NCBI GenBank assembly: GCA_937870635.1
Contig: CALMZP010000149.1
Location: 1 to 36,518 of the forward strand
DNA from: an uncultured Acidobacteriota bacterium
GTDB lineage: Bacteria; Acidobacteriota; Thermoanaerobaculia; Gp7-AA8
Direction of reading: 5' to 3'
DNA: 36,518 nucleotides
Each line of letters starts with the position of its first letter. Position 1 is the first letter of the stretch. Under the pieces are notes generated by a model, which worked only from the letters and a program-made list of their open reading frames with translations, did no database searches and had not been told where the DNA came from. The position numbers and the translations under genes were made by a program. Positions 23,943 through 30,774 of the stretch are shown here, piece by piece.

Positions 23943-24155
23943 ATGAATCGTCGTGTCCGTAGTGTTGTGGCAGCGCTGTTTGCGCTGAGCCTCGTCCTTG
24001 CAGCTCCCGCAGCGTTCGCAGCCCGCGAGCGCGACCGCGATGTCACGCCGGGGTTCATGCAACGTGTCGTCCGGATCGTCAAGCAGATCGTCAAGCCATT
24101 CACGTCCACGGTCCAGGAAGAAACCACGGCCCTGCCGGGCCCGCCGAAACCCTGA
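23943..24155 (+). CDS. Small exported peptide with amphipathic cationic helix
   Basis: This peptide has 70 residues. The start ATG 23943 has a strong Shine-Dalgarno, AGGAGG, 6 bases upstream. The first 26 residues (MNRRVRSVVAALFALSLVLA then APAAFA) are a signal peptide with an AFA cleavage site. The mature 44 residues start ARERDRDVTPG and contain FMQRVVRIVKQIVKPF, whose basic residues (R, R, K, K) and Val/Ile residues fall on opposite helix faces. The tail is acidic/Pro-rich (TVQEETTALPGPPKP). I do not recognise a family. It follows an ECF sigma/anti-sigma pair; a secreted signal, membrane-active peptide or sigma regulon output are all possible. Confidence 0.75.
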   Translation: MNRRVRSVVAALFALSLVLAAPAAFAARERDRDVTPGFMQRVVRIVKQIVKPFTSTVQEETTALPGPPKP

Positions 24156-24190
24156 CGATCCGAACCGTCTCGATCTCGACACGTACAATA

Positions 24191-24219
24191 CCCGGCAACT
24201 CACTGGAGGGGTTGCCGGG
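24191..24219 (+). promoter_or_regulatory. Hairpin with the Shine-Dalgarno in its loop before the ABC transporter
   Basis: CCCGGCAAC (24191-24199) and GTTGCCGGG (24211-24219) are perfect 9-base arms. The 11-base loop contains GGAGGG, the Shine-Dalgarno of the ATPase gene that starts at 24222. The second arm ends 2 bases before the ATG. This geometry could control translation initiation, or the stem could simply stop transcription from upstream. Confidence 0.6.
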
Positions 24220-24221
24220 TC

Positions 24222-25142
24222 ATGTCGCATATCCTCGCTGTCCGAAACGTCGTCAAGACGTTCGGTAGTGTCCGCGCCGTAGATGGCGTGTCGTTCAACG
24301 TCCGCGAAGGGACGATCACCGGCCTCCTCGGCCGCAACGGGGCCGGGAAGACGACCACCATCCGGATGATCACCGGCATCTTCATGCCGGACTCGGGCTC
24401 CATCGAGTGGCTCGGGGCCTCCACCGCTGCCGAATTCCGTGATCGCATCGGTTACCTGCCCGAAGAACGCGGACTCTACCGGCAGATGAAGATCGTCGAG
24501 CTCCTTCTCTTTCTCGCCGAGATCAAGGGAAAGCGGCCGGCCGACGTCCGTCCCGCGATCGACCGCTGGCTGGAGAGGTTCGAGCTGACCGACAAACGCA
24601 ACGCCAAGATCGAGGAGCTCTCGAAGGGCAATCAGCAAAAGGTGCAGCTGATCGGCACGCTGCTGCACGATCCCGATCTGATCATCCTCGACGAGCCGCA
24701 GTCCGGCCTGGACCCCGTCAACATGGTCCTCGTCCGCAACCTGCTGCGCGATCTCAAGAACGAGGGAAAGACGATCCTTCTCTCGACGCACATGATGGGC
24801 GAGGCCGAACGTATGGCCGACGACATCGTGCTCATCCATCGCGGCAGCGTCGTGCTGGAGGGGAACATCAACGAGGTCCGCGGGTCGTTCGGAAAGAACA
24901 CCCTGCACGTGGAATACGACGGCGACGGCGCCTTCCTGAGCGAGCTTCCCAACGTCAAACGCGCTTCGATCGTCAACAACGCCGCGGAGCTGAGTCTCCT
25001 CGACGGGTCGGATCCGCAGAAGATCCTGGAAGCGGCGATGGGCCGGCTGCGCATCCGGAAGTTCGAGCTGGCCATGCCGTCGCTCGAAGAGATCTTCATC
25101 GAGAAAGTCGGAACCGAGACGCTGACCGAGGTGGTGCGATGA
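24222..25142 (+). CDS. ABC transporter ATP-binding protein (NatA-like)
   Basis: This ATPase has 306 residues. Walker A GRNGAGKTT (37-45), signature LSKGNQQKV (133-141), Walker B LIILDEP (153-159) and the switch His in LLSTHMMGEAERM mark an active ABC ATPase. The C-terminal extension (FELAMPSLEEIFIEKVG) is typical of NatA-type exporters that work with an ABC-2 permease. It powers export of an unidentified substrate (sodium ions in the classic NatAB case). The stop overlaps the start of the permease gene by 4 bases. The transporter may serve the small exported peptide encoded just before it, but that is only positional. Confidence 0.93.
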   Translation: MSHILAVRNVVKTFGSVRAVDGVSFNVREGTITGLLGRNGAGKTTTIRMITGIFMPDSGSIEWLGASTAAEFRDRIGYLPEERGLYRQMKIVELLLFLAEIKGKRPADVRPAIDRWLERFELTDKRNAKIEELSKGNQQKVQLIGTLLHDPDLIILDEPQSGLDPVNMVLVRNLLRDLKNEGKTILLSTHMMGEAERMADDIVLIHRGSVVLEGNINEVRGSFGKNTLHVEYDGDGAFLSELPNVKRASIVNNAAELSLLDGSDPQKILEAAMGRLRIRKFELAMPSLEEIFIEKVGTETLTEVVR

Positions 25143-26452
25143 AGAAACTGCTGGCAGTCCTGAAGCGCGAATACCTCCAGACCGTCCGGAAGAAGATGTT
25201 CATCGTGATGACGTTCCTCATGCCGGTGCTCATGGGCGCCGTACTGGTCCTGCCGAGCCTGATCATGGCCCGCGGCATGGGGGAGAAGAAGATCGCTGTC
25301 GTAGACGGCACAGGGAAACTGCGCGAGGCCTTCACGAAGGCTCCCGTGGCAACGGAAGGAAAGCCGGAGCCGTCGACGCGTCCCGGCCGGAGGCGCCTGC
25401 CGGAGAACATGCGCGTCGAGTATGTTGACGCGGCAGGAAAGGACGCGGACGAAGCCGCCAAACCCTTCCTCACACGGATGAGCGGCGCGAAAGAAACACG
25501 TATCGATGGCGTGTTCGTCGTTCCCGCCGACGCGATCACCAATACCGACGCGACTCTGAGGTACTACAGCCGTGCCGCCGCGGACTTCATGTCACAGGAA
25601 CGGCTTTCCTCCATCGCCAACGGCGCGGTGCAGCGCGACCGCCTGGCCGCGCGCGGTCTTTCGTCCGACGACGTCGACAAGGTTCTGCGCACGCTGTCCG
25701 TCGATGCGGTACAGCTGTCGAAGAGCGGTGAAGAGAAGAAAGGCGGCATCGCCAACTTCTTCGTCGGTTTCATGATGACCGGCCTGCTCATCGTCCCTTC
25801 GTTCATGTACGGCCTGGAGATCATGCGCGGCATCATCCAGGAAAAGACCGACCGGGTGGTCGAAGTCCTGGTGTCCTCGATGAGCACCCAGCAGCTCCTC
25901 ATCGGCAAGATCCTCGGGGTCGCGCTGGTCGGACTCACGCAGATCGGTGTGTGGTTCATCATGTTCGGCGCCGTGGGCGCCTTTGGCCTCGCCACCGCGG
26001 CGATGGCGGGGGAGAACGTGCTGCAGCTCCTGCGCCCGTCCACCTTCGTCTACTTCTTCATCTTCTTCGTGCTCGCGTACCTGACATACGTCTGCATCTA
26101 CGCGATCGGCGGTGCCGTGAGCAACTCGGAAAAAGAGGCGCAGCAGCTCATCGCGCCGATCACGATGATCATGATGCTGCCATGGTTCCTGCTCGTGGCC
26201 ATCATCACGAATCCCGATTCGACGCTCTCGGTCGCGTTCTCGCTCTCGCCGGTGTTCGGCCCGATGACGATGTACGTGCGCATCCTCGTCGCCGAACCTC
26301 CGATGTGGCACATCGTCCTGACGATCCTGATCTCGATCGCAACGATCGCCGTGTTTTTCTGGGCGACGGCGAAAATCTTCCGGGTGGGAATCCTCTCGTA
26401 CGGCAAACGTCCCACGATTCCGGAGCTGTGGCGGTGGATCAAGGTGGCTTAG
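25139..26452 (+). CDS. ABC-2 type transporter permease (NatB-like)
   Basis: This permease has 437 residues. An N-terminal membrane span (FIVMTFLMPVLMGAVLVLPS) is followed by a large extracytoplasmic domain of about 170 residues (35-205). Five or six spans follow (GGIANFFVGFMMTGLLIVPS, ILGVALVGLTQIGVWFIMFG, FVYFFIFFVLAYLTYVCIYA, ITMIMMLPWFLLVAIIT, MWHIVLTILISIATIAVFFW). This is the standard NatB/YhaP topology. It forms an exporter with the preceding ATPase. It ends at 26452, directly before a long inverted repeat. Confidence 0.92.
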   Translation: MKKLLAVLKREYLQTVRKKMFIVMTFLMPVLMGAVLVLPSLIMARGMGEKKIAVVDGTGKLREAFTKAPVATEGKPEPSTRPGRRRLPENMRVEYVDAAGKDADEAAKPFLTRMSGAKETRIDGVFVVPADAITNTDATLRYYSRAAADFMSQERLSSIANGAVQRDRLAARGLSSDDVDKVLRTLSVDAVQLSKSGEEKKGGIANFFVGFMMTGLLIVPSFMYGLEIMRGIIQEKTDRVVEVLVSSMSTQQLLIGKILGVALVGLTQIGVWFIMFGAVGAFGLATAAMAGENVLQLLRPSTFVYFFIFFVLAYLTYVCIYAIGGAVSNSEKEAQQLIAPITMIMMLPWFLLVAIITNPDSTLSVAFSLSPVFGPMTMYVRILVAEPPMWHIVLTILISIATIAVFFWATAKIFRVGILSYGKRPTIPELWRWIKVA

Positions 26453-26453
26453 C

Positions 26454-26699
26454 CCACCCTTCCACCCGTGACGCCACCGCCCACCCCGCCACCGTGACGC
26501 CGGCCGCCCCTCCGCCCGTAACGGCGAATAACGGGTCGCGTTGATTGCGCGTGACGCGGCACTCGTCACTCGCTACTCGTCACTCGCTACTCGTTGCTCG
26601 TAATCCCCACGGCCGCGTGGGAGGGCGGCGTCACGGTTGGGCGGGCGGCCGGCGTCACGGTGGGATGGAGGGCGGCGTCACGGCGGAATGGGTGGGTGG
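26454..26699. repeat. Long inverted repeat with CCGTGACGCC sub-repeats filling an intergenic gap
   Basis: The left arm (about 26454-26525) and right arm (about 26624-26699) are complementary over about 70 bases with a few mismatches. Each holds three copies of CCGTGACGCC (or one near-copy) spaced 24-26 bases apart, and the best-matched part is CACCGTGACGCCGGCCGCCC. The gap between the arms contains a 7-base array (26561-26602). The two structures together occupy nearly all of the 261 bases between the permease stop and the ligase start. Confidence 0.85.
26561..26602. repeat. ACTCGTC / ACTCGCT heptanucleotide array
   Basis: Six heptads in a row: ACTCGTC, ACTCGCT, ACTCGTC, ACTCGCT, ACTCGTT, GCTCGTA. 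It alternates two variants and has no inverted partner; it lies in the loop of the surrounding inverted repeat. Confidence 0.9.
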
Positions 26700-26713
26700 A
26701 ATATGATTCCGCG

Positions 26714-28537
26714 ATGCGAATTCAGACGCTGAACGACATCTACGCCGTCACGTCCGAGACCGACCGTCCCGCCATCATGAAGTACAAGAAGGGCGAGCGG
26801 TGGTTAGACATCACCGTCCCCGAATTCCGCGACAGGGTTCGGCACTTCGCCACCGGTCTCCGCGTCCTCGGCGTGAAGAAGGGTGACCGGGTGGCCATCC
26901 TGTCCGAGAATCGCCCCGAGTGGACGATCTCCGATTTTGCCATCCTCACCAACGCCGCGGTGAGCGTGCCGGTGTACCCGACGCTGCTCCCCTGGCAGAT
27001 CCAGTACATCCTCAACGATTCCGGCTCGGTCGCCGTCATCTGTTCGACCGAGGAGCAGCTGCACAAGGTCCTGGAAGTCAGGAGCCACTGTCCGGCTCTT
27101 CATCACATCATCGTGTGTGATCCGCCGACGACCACGCTGACGAACGTGTATACGTTCGAGCAGGTCGTGAAGAGCGGCCGCTCCGAAGAGGAGAAGAACG
27201 GCCGTGCGCGGTTCGACGAAATCCGGAAGAGCGTCAGGCCCGATGACCTCGCCACGCTCGTCTACACGTCGGGTACGACGGGCAACCCGAAGGGCGCCAT
27301 GCTGACGCACGGGAACATCGCCAGCAACGTGATGACGACCGCGGGCACGGTGCCGTTCGAGACCGGGGACATCGCGCTGTCGATCCTTCCGCTGTCCCAC
27401 ATCCTCGAGCGGATGGTCGACTACTTCTATCTCGTGCAGGGCGGGACCATCGCGTATGCCGAGGATGTGACGAAGGTCGCGCAGAATCTGGGGGAGATCA
27501 AGCCGCACTTCTTCGCCGCGGTGCCGCGCCTCTTTGAAAAGATGCGGACCCGCATCATGGACAGCGTCGCCGCCGCTCCCAAGGCGCGGCGGAAGATTTT
27601 TCACTGGGCGCTGCGTGTGGCGGAGAAACGCCTTCCCTATCGCGTGGAAGGCCGGAAGATGCCGCCGATGCTCGCCGTGCAGTCCGCGATCGCCGACAAG
27701 CTCGTCTTCAGCAAGATCCTCGAGCGCCTCGGCGGCCGCGTCAAATACGTCGTGTCAGGCGGCGCGCCGCTCTCGTCGGAGCTCGCCGCGTTCTTCATCG
27801 GCGCCGGAGTCGAAATTCTCGAGGGTTACGGTCTGACCGAGACGTCGCCCGTCATCGCGGTGAATACTCCGAAGCTGCGGCGGATCGGCACGGTCGGTCC
27901 CGTCATCCCCGGCGTCGAGGTCAAGATCGCCTCGGACGGCGAGATCCTCACTCGCGGACCGCACGTCATGAAGGGCTACTGGAACAATCCCGAAGCGACG
28001 GCACAGGCGATCGATTCGGAAGGCTGGTTCCACACCGGTGACATCGGGGAGTTCGACAAGGACAAATGCCTCAAGATCACCGACCGCAAGAAAGACATCA
28101 TCATCAACGCGTACGGTAAGAACATCGCTCCGCAGCCGCTCGAGGCGCTCCTCAAGAGCTCTCCCTACATCGGTACGCCGGTTCTCATCGGCGACCGCAG
28201 GAAGTACCTGACCGCGCTGCTCGTCCCGAACTTCGAGAAGCTGGAGCGCGATGCCGCGGAGCGTGGCATCGACGTCAGCGATCGCGAGAAGTACGTGAAA
28301 GATCCCCGTGTGCGCGCGATCATCCAGGACGAGATCGACCGCTTCAATCAGAACCTCGACCGGCAGGAGAAGATCCGCCGGTTCACGCTCCTGCCGCGCG
28401 ACTTCACGATCGACGACGACGAGATCACGCCGTCACTCAAGGTGAAGCGGAAAGCCATCGATACGAAGTACAAGCACCTCATCGACCAGATGTACGCCGA
28501 CGAGGACGCCGTCGAAAGAGAGATGAAGACAGCATGA
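26714..28537 (+). CDS. Long-chain acyl-CoA synthetase (AMP-dependent ligase)
   Basis: This ligase has 607 residues from ATG 26714, the first start after the repeat. The ATP/AMP motif YTSGTTGNPKG lies at 184-194; GYGLTETSPV, HTGDIGEFD and ITDRKKDIIINAYGKNIAPQ are the other signature motifs of the long-chain fatty acyl-CoA ligases (FadD15/ACSL type). It activates fatty acids with ATP and CoA in the cytoplasm or at the membrane. The stop overlaps the start of the FadJ-like gene by 4 bases, so activation and beta-oxidation steps are translated together. Confidence 0.93.
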   Translation: MRIQTLNDIYAVTSETDRPAIMKYKKGERWLDITVPEFRDRVRHFATGLRVLGVKKGDRVAILSENRPEWTISDFAILTNAAVSVPVYPTLLPWQIQYILNDSGSVAVICSTEEQLHKVLEVRSHCPALHHIIVCDPPTTTLTNVYTFEQVVKSGRSEEEKNGRARFDEIRKSVRPDDLATLVYTSGTTGNPKGAMLTHGNIASNVMTTAGTVPFETGDIALSILPLSHILERMVDYFYLVQGGTIAYAEDVTKVAQNLGEIKPHFFAAVPRLFEKMRTRIMDSVAAAPKARRKIFHWALRVAEKRLPYRVEGRKMPPMLAVQSAIADKLVFSKILERLGGRVKYVVSGGAPLSSELAAFFIGAGVEILEGYGLTETSPVIAVNTPKLRRIGTVGPVIPGVEVKIASDGEILTRGPHVMKGYWNNPEATAQAIDSEGWFHTGDIGEFDKDKCLKITDRKKDIIINAYGKNIAPQPLEALLKSSPYIGTPVLIGDRRKYLTALLVPNFEKLERDAAERGIDVSDREKYVKDPRVRAIIQDEIDRFNQNLDRQEKIRRFTLLPRDFTIDDDEITPSLKVKRKAIDTKYKHLIDQMYADEDAVEREMKTA

Positions 28538-30666
28538 CCATCGCAGAAGCCCCGGCCGCAACCGGCGCGTTTCGCATCGAGCGGGACGGCGATCTCGCAA
28601 TCATCTGGTTCGACCTTCCCGGCGAAAAGGTGAACAAGTTCTCGTCGACCGTGATGCAGGAGTTTTCCGGCGTCGTCGATCAGATGGCGAAAGCGACCGA
28701 TGTCCGGAAGATCATCGTCGCCTCCGCGAAGCCGGGCATCTTCATCGCCGGCGCCGACGTGAGCGAGTTCACGAAGGCGACGTCGCAGGAGCTGGCCCGC
28801 GAGTACACACGCTTCGGGCAACAGGTGCTGCACCGCTTTTCGAAGCTTCCTCAGGTGAAAGTGGCCGCGATCAATGGCGCCTGCGTGGGCGGCGGCTGCG
28901 AGCTCGCGCTGAGCTGCGACTGGCGCGTCATCTCCGATTCGCCGAAAGCCTCGATCGGCCTGCCGGAAGTGAAGCTCGGGATCTTCCCCGCCTGGGGCGG
29001 CGCGACGAAGCTGCCGCGGCTGATCGGCCTGCCCGCCGCGCTCGATATCATTCTCAACGGCAAAACTCTCGATGGCCGCCGCGCGAAGAAAGTCGGGCTC
29101 GTCGATGAGGTCGTGGAGCCGGGAATCCTCCTCGACGTTGCCCGGCGCTTTGCAGCGCGCGGGCCACGCAACATTCCCGGCCGCACGAAGTTCTACATCG
29201 AGGGTAATCCTCTCGCCCGCAAACTGATCTTCCGGAAGGCGAAGCAGGCCGTCATGAAGCAGACGGGCGGGCATTATCCCGCGCCGCTCGCCGTGCTCGA
29301 CGTCATCGACCACGGTCTTTCCTCCGGCGTTGACGCCGGCCTCGCGAAGGAAGTCGACACCGTGGCGCCGCTCATCCTCGGCGACGTCGCACAGAATCTC
29401 GTCAAGCTCTTCTTCCTCATGGAAGAGTCGAAGAAGGACCCCGTGTCCGCGAAGCCGAGGGAGATTCGCGACGTCGGTGTGCTCGGCGCGGGCGTGATGG
29501 GCGGCGGGATCGCGCAGATCGTGGCCGACAAGACGCCGGTGTCGGTGCGCATGCGCGACATCAACTGGAACGCGATCTCCGGCGGCATGAAGGCTGCCGC
29601 GAAGATCTGGAAGAAGAAGGTTGAGCGGCGCCGCATCACGCGCGGTGAGATGCAGCGCAATCTCGCGCGGATCACCGGCACGACGGACTGGACCGGCTTC
29701 GCGCGCGCCGACATGGTGATCGAAGCCGTCATCGAGAAGCTCGACATCAAGCAGAGGGTACTCGCCGAGTTCGAAGGCCTGTCCAAGCCTGATGCGATTT
29801 TCGCCACCAACACCTCCACGATTCCCATCACCGACATCGCCGCGCGGGCGAAACGCCCGGAAAACGTCGCCGGCATGCACTTCTTCAACCCCGTCGACCG
29901 GATGCCTCTGGTCGAGGTCATCCGCGGACAGAAGACCTCGGATGTCGCGCTGGTGACAGTGGCGAGCTTCGCCCGCAAGCTGGGCAAGACCGTCGTGTAC
30001 TGCAACGACGGTCCCGGTTTCGTCGTGAACCGCATCCTCGCGCCGTACATGAACGAAGCCGGCTTTCTCCTCGAAGAAGGCAACTCGATCGAGTCGATCG
30101 ACAAGGCCATGGTCGATTTCGGGATGCCGGTCGGCCCGGTGGCGCTCCTCGACGAGGTCGGCATCGACGTCGCGGCCAAGGTTGCCGGGATCCTGTCCGC
30201 GGCGTTCAAGGATCGGATGCCGAAGTCGAAGGTCGTCGACGCGCTTTACGAGAAGCAGCGCTACGGCAAGAAGAACAGCAAGGGCCTCTACGTCTACGAA
30301 CAGGGCAGGCGCAAAGGCCCGGACGCCGAAGTCTATCGGTTGTTCGGAGTCTCCAGCCCGCGTGCGGCGAGCGAGAAGGAAGTCGTCGACCGCATGGTGA
30401 TGGCGATGGTCAACGAAGCGTCGCTCATCATCGACGAGAAGATCGTGCGGTCAGCGGGTGAGCTCGACCTCGCCATGATCATGGGCACGGGGTTCCCGCC
30501 ATTCCGCGGCGGACTTCTCCGCCACGCCGATTCGATGGGCCTTGCCAACGTCGTGGCACGCCTCAAAGAACTCGAGAAAAAGCACGGATCGCGCTTCGCG
30601 CCGAATGCCCCGCTGAAGAAACTCGCTGAGAGCGGCTCGACCTTCTATCAGGCCTATTCGCGTTGA
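28534..30666 (+). CDS. fadJ: Bifunctional enoyl-CoA hydratase / 3-hydroxyacyl-CoA dehydrogenase
   Basis: This enzyme has 710 residues, the usual length. The hydratase part (1-190) has the oxyanion/active-site motifs GIFIAGADVSEF and NGACVGGGCELALSCDW with E123 and the second Glu E145 in IGLPEVKLGIFP. The dehydrogenase part begins near 312 with the NAD motif GVLGAGVMGGGIAQ, followed by TNTSTIPIT and the catalytic His motif MHFFNPVDRMPLVEV. The C-terminal helical domains (NDGPGFVVNRILAPYMNEAG, GTGFPPFRGGLLRHAD) are intact. It carries out the middle two steps of fatty-acid beta-oxidation. The FadA thiolase and acyl-CoA dehydrogenase are not in this window. fadB and fadJ cannot be told apart here. 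Confidence 0.93.
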   Translation: MTIAEAPAATGAFRIERDGDLAIIWFDLPGEKVNKFSSTVMQEFSGVVDQMAKATDVRKIIVASAKPGIFIAGADVSEFTKATSQELAREYTRFGQQVLHRFSKLPQVKVAAINGACVGGGCELALSCDWRVISDSPKASIGLPEVKLGIFPAWGGATKLPRLIGLPAALDIILNGKTLDGRRAKKVGLVDEVVEPGILLDVARRFAARGPRNIPGRTKFYIEGNPLARKLIFRKAKQAVMKQTGGHYPAPLAVLDVIDHGLSSGVDAGLAKEVDTVAPLILGDVAQNLVKLFFLMEESKKDPVSAKPREIRDVGVLGAGVMGGGIAQIVADKTPVSVRMRDINWNAISGGMKAAAKIWKKKVERRRITRGEMQRNLARITGTTDWTGFARADMVIEAVIEKLDIKQRVLAEFEGLSKPDAIFATNTSTIPITDIAARAKRPENVAGMHFFNPVDRMPLVEVIRGQKTSDVALVTVASFARKLGKTVVYCNDGPGFVVNRILAPYMNEAGFLLEEGNSIESIDKAMVDFGMPVGPVALLDEVGIDVAAKVAGILSAAFKDRMPKSKVVDALYEKQRYGKKNSKGLYVYEQGRRKGPDAEVYRLFGVSSPRAASEKEVVDRMVMAMVNEASLIIDEKIVRSAGELDLAMIMGTGFPPFRGGLLRHADSMGLANVVARLKELEKKHGSRFAPNAPLKKLAESGSTFYQAYSR

Positions 30667-30675
30667 GCTTCCTCT

Positions 30676-30774
30676 CACGTCATCCTGAGCCGCGAAGACG
30701 GCGAAGGACCTCAACATGCGAAGATCGCGCATCTTGAGGCCCTTCGGCGCGCTGCGCCGCCTCACGGTGACGTG
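30676..30774. repeat. Imperfect palindrome that contains the apparent start of the glycosyltransferase gene
   Basis: The left arm (30676-30720), CACGTCATCCTGAGCCGCGA... to ACCTCAACATGCG, pairs with the right arm (30728-30774), CGCATCTTGAGGCCCTTCGG... to CACGGTGACGTG, over most of 45 bases; the loop is 7 bases. The ATG at 30716 lies near the end of the left arm. The CGTCATCCTGAG motif is a separate family from the others here. Confidence 0.85.

Noticed and set aside
29841-29866. Possible further GCGGGCGA palindrome in the FadJ gene
   Set aside because: GCGCGGGCGAAACGCCC matches only the core, and the encoded ARAKRPEN is conserved in this enzyme family.
28348-29880. Minus-strand open frame of 510 residues
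   Set aside because: It is antisense to the FadJ-type gene, and the plus strand has full domain evidence.
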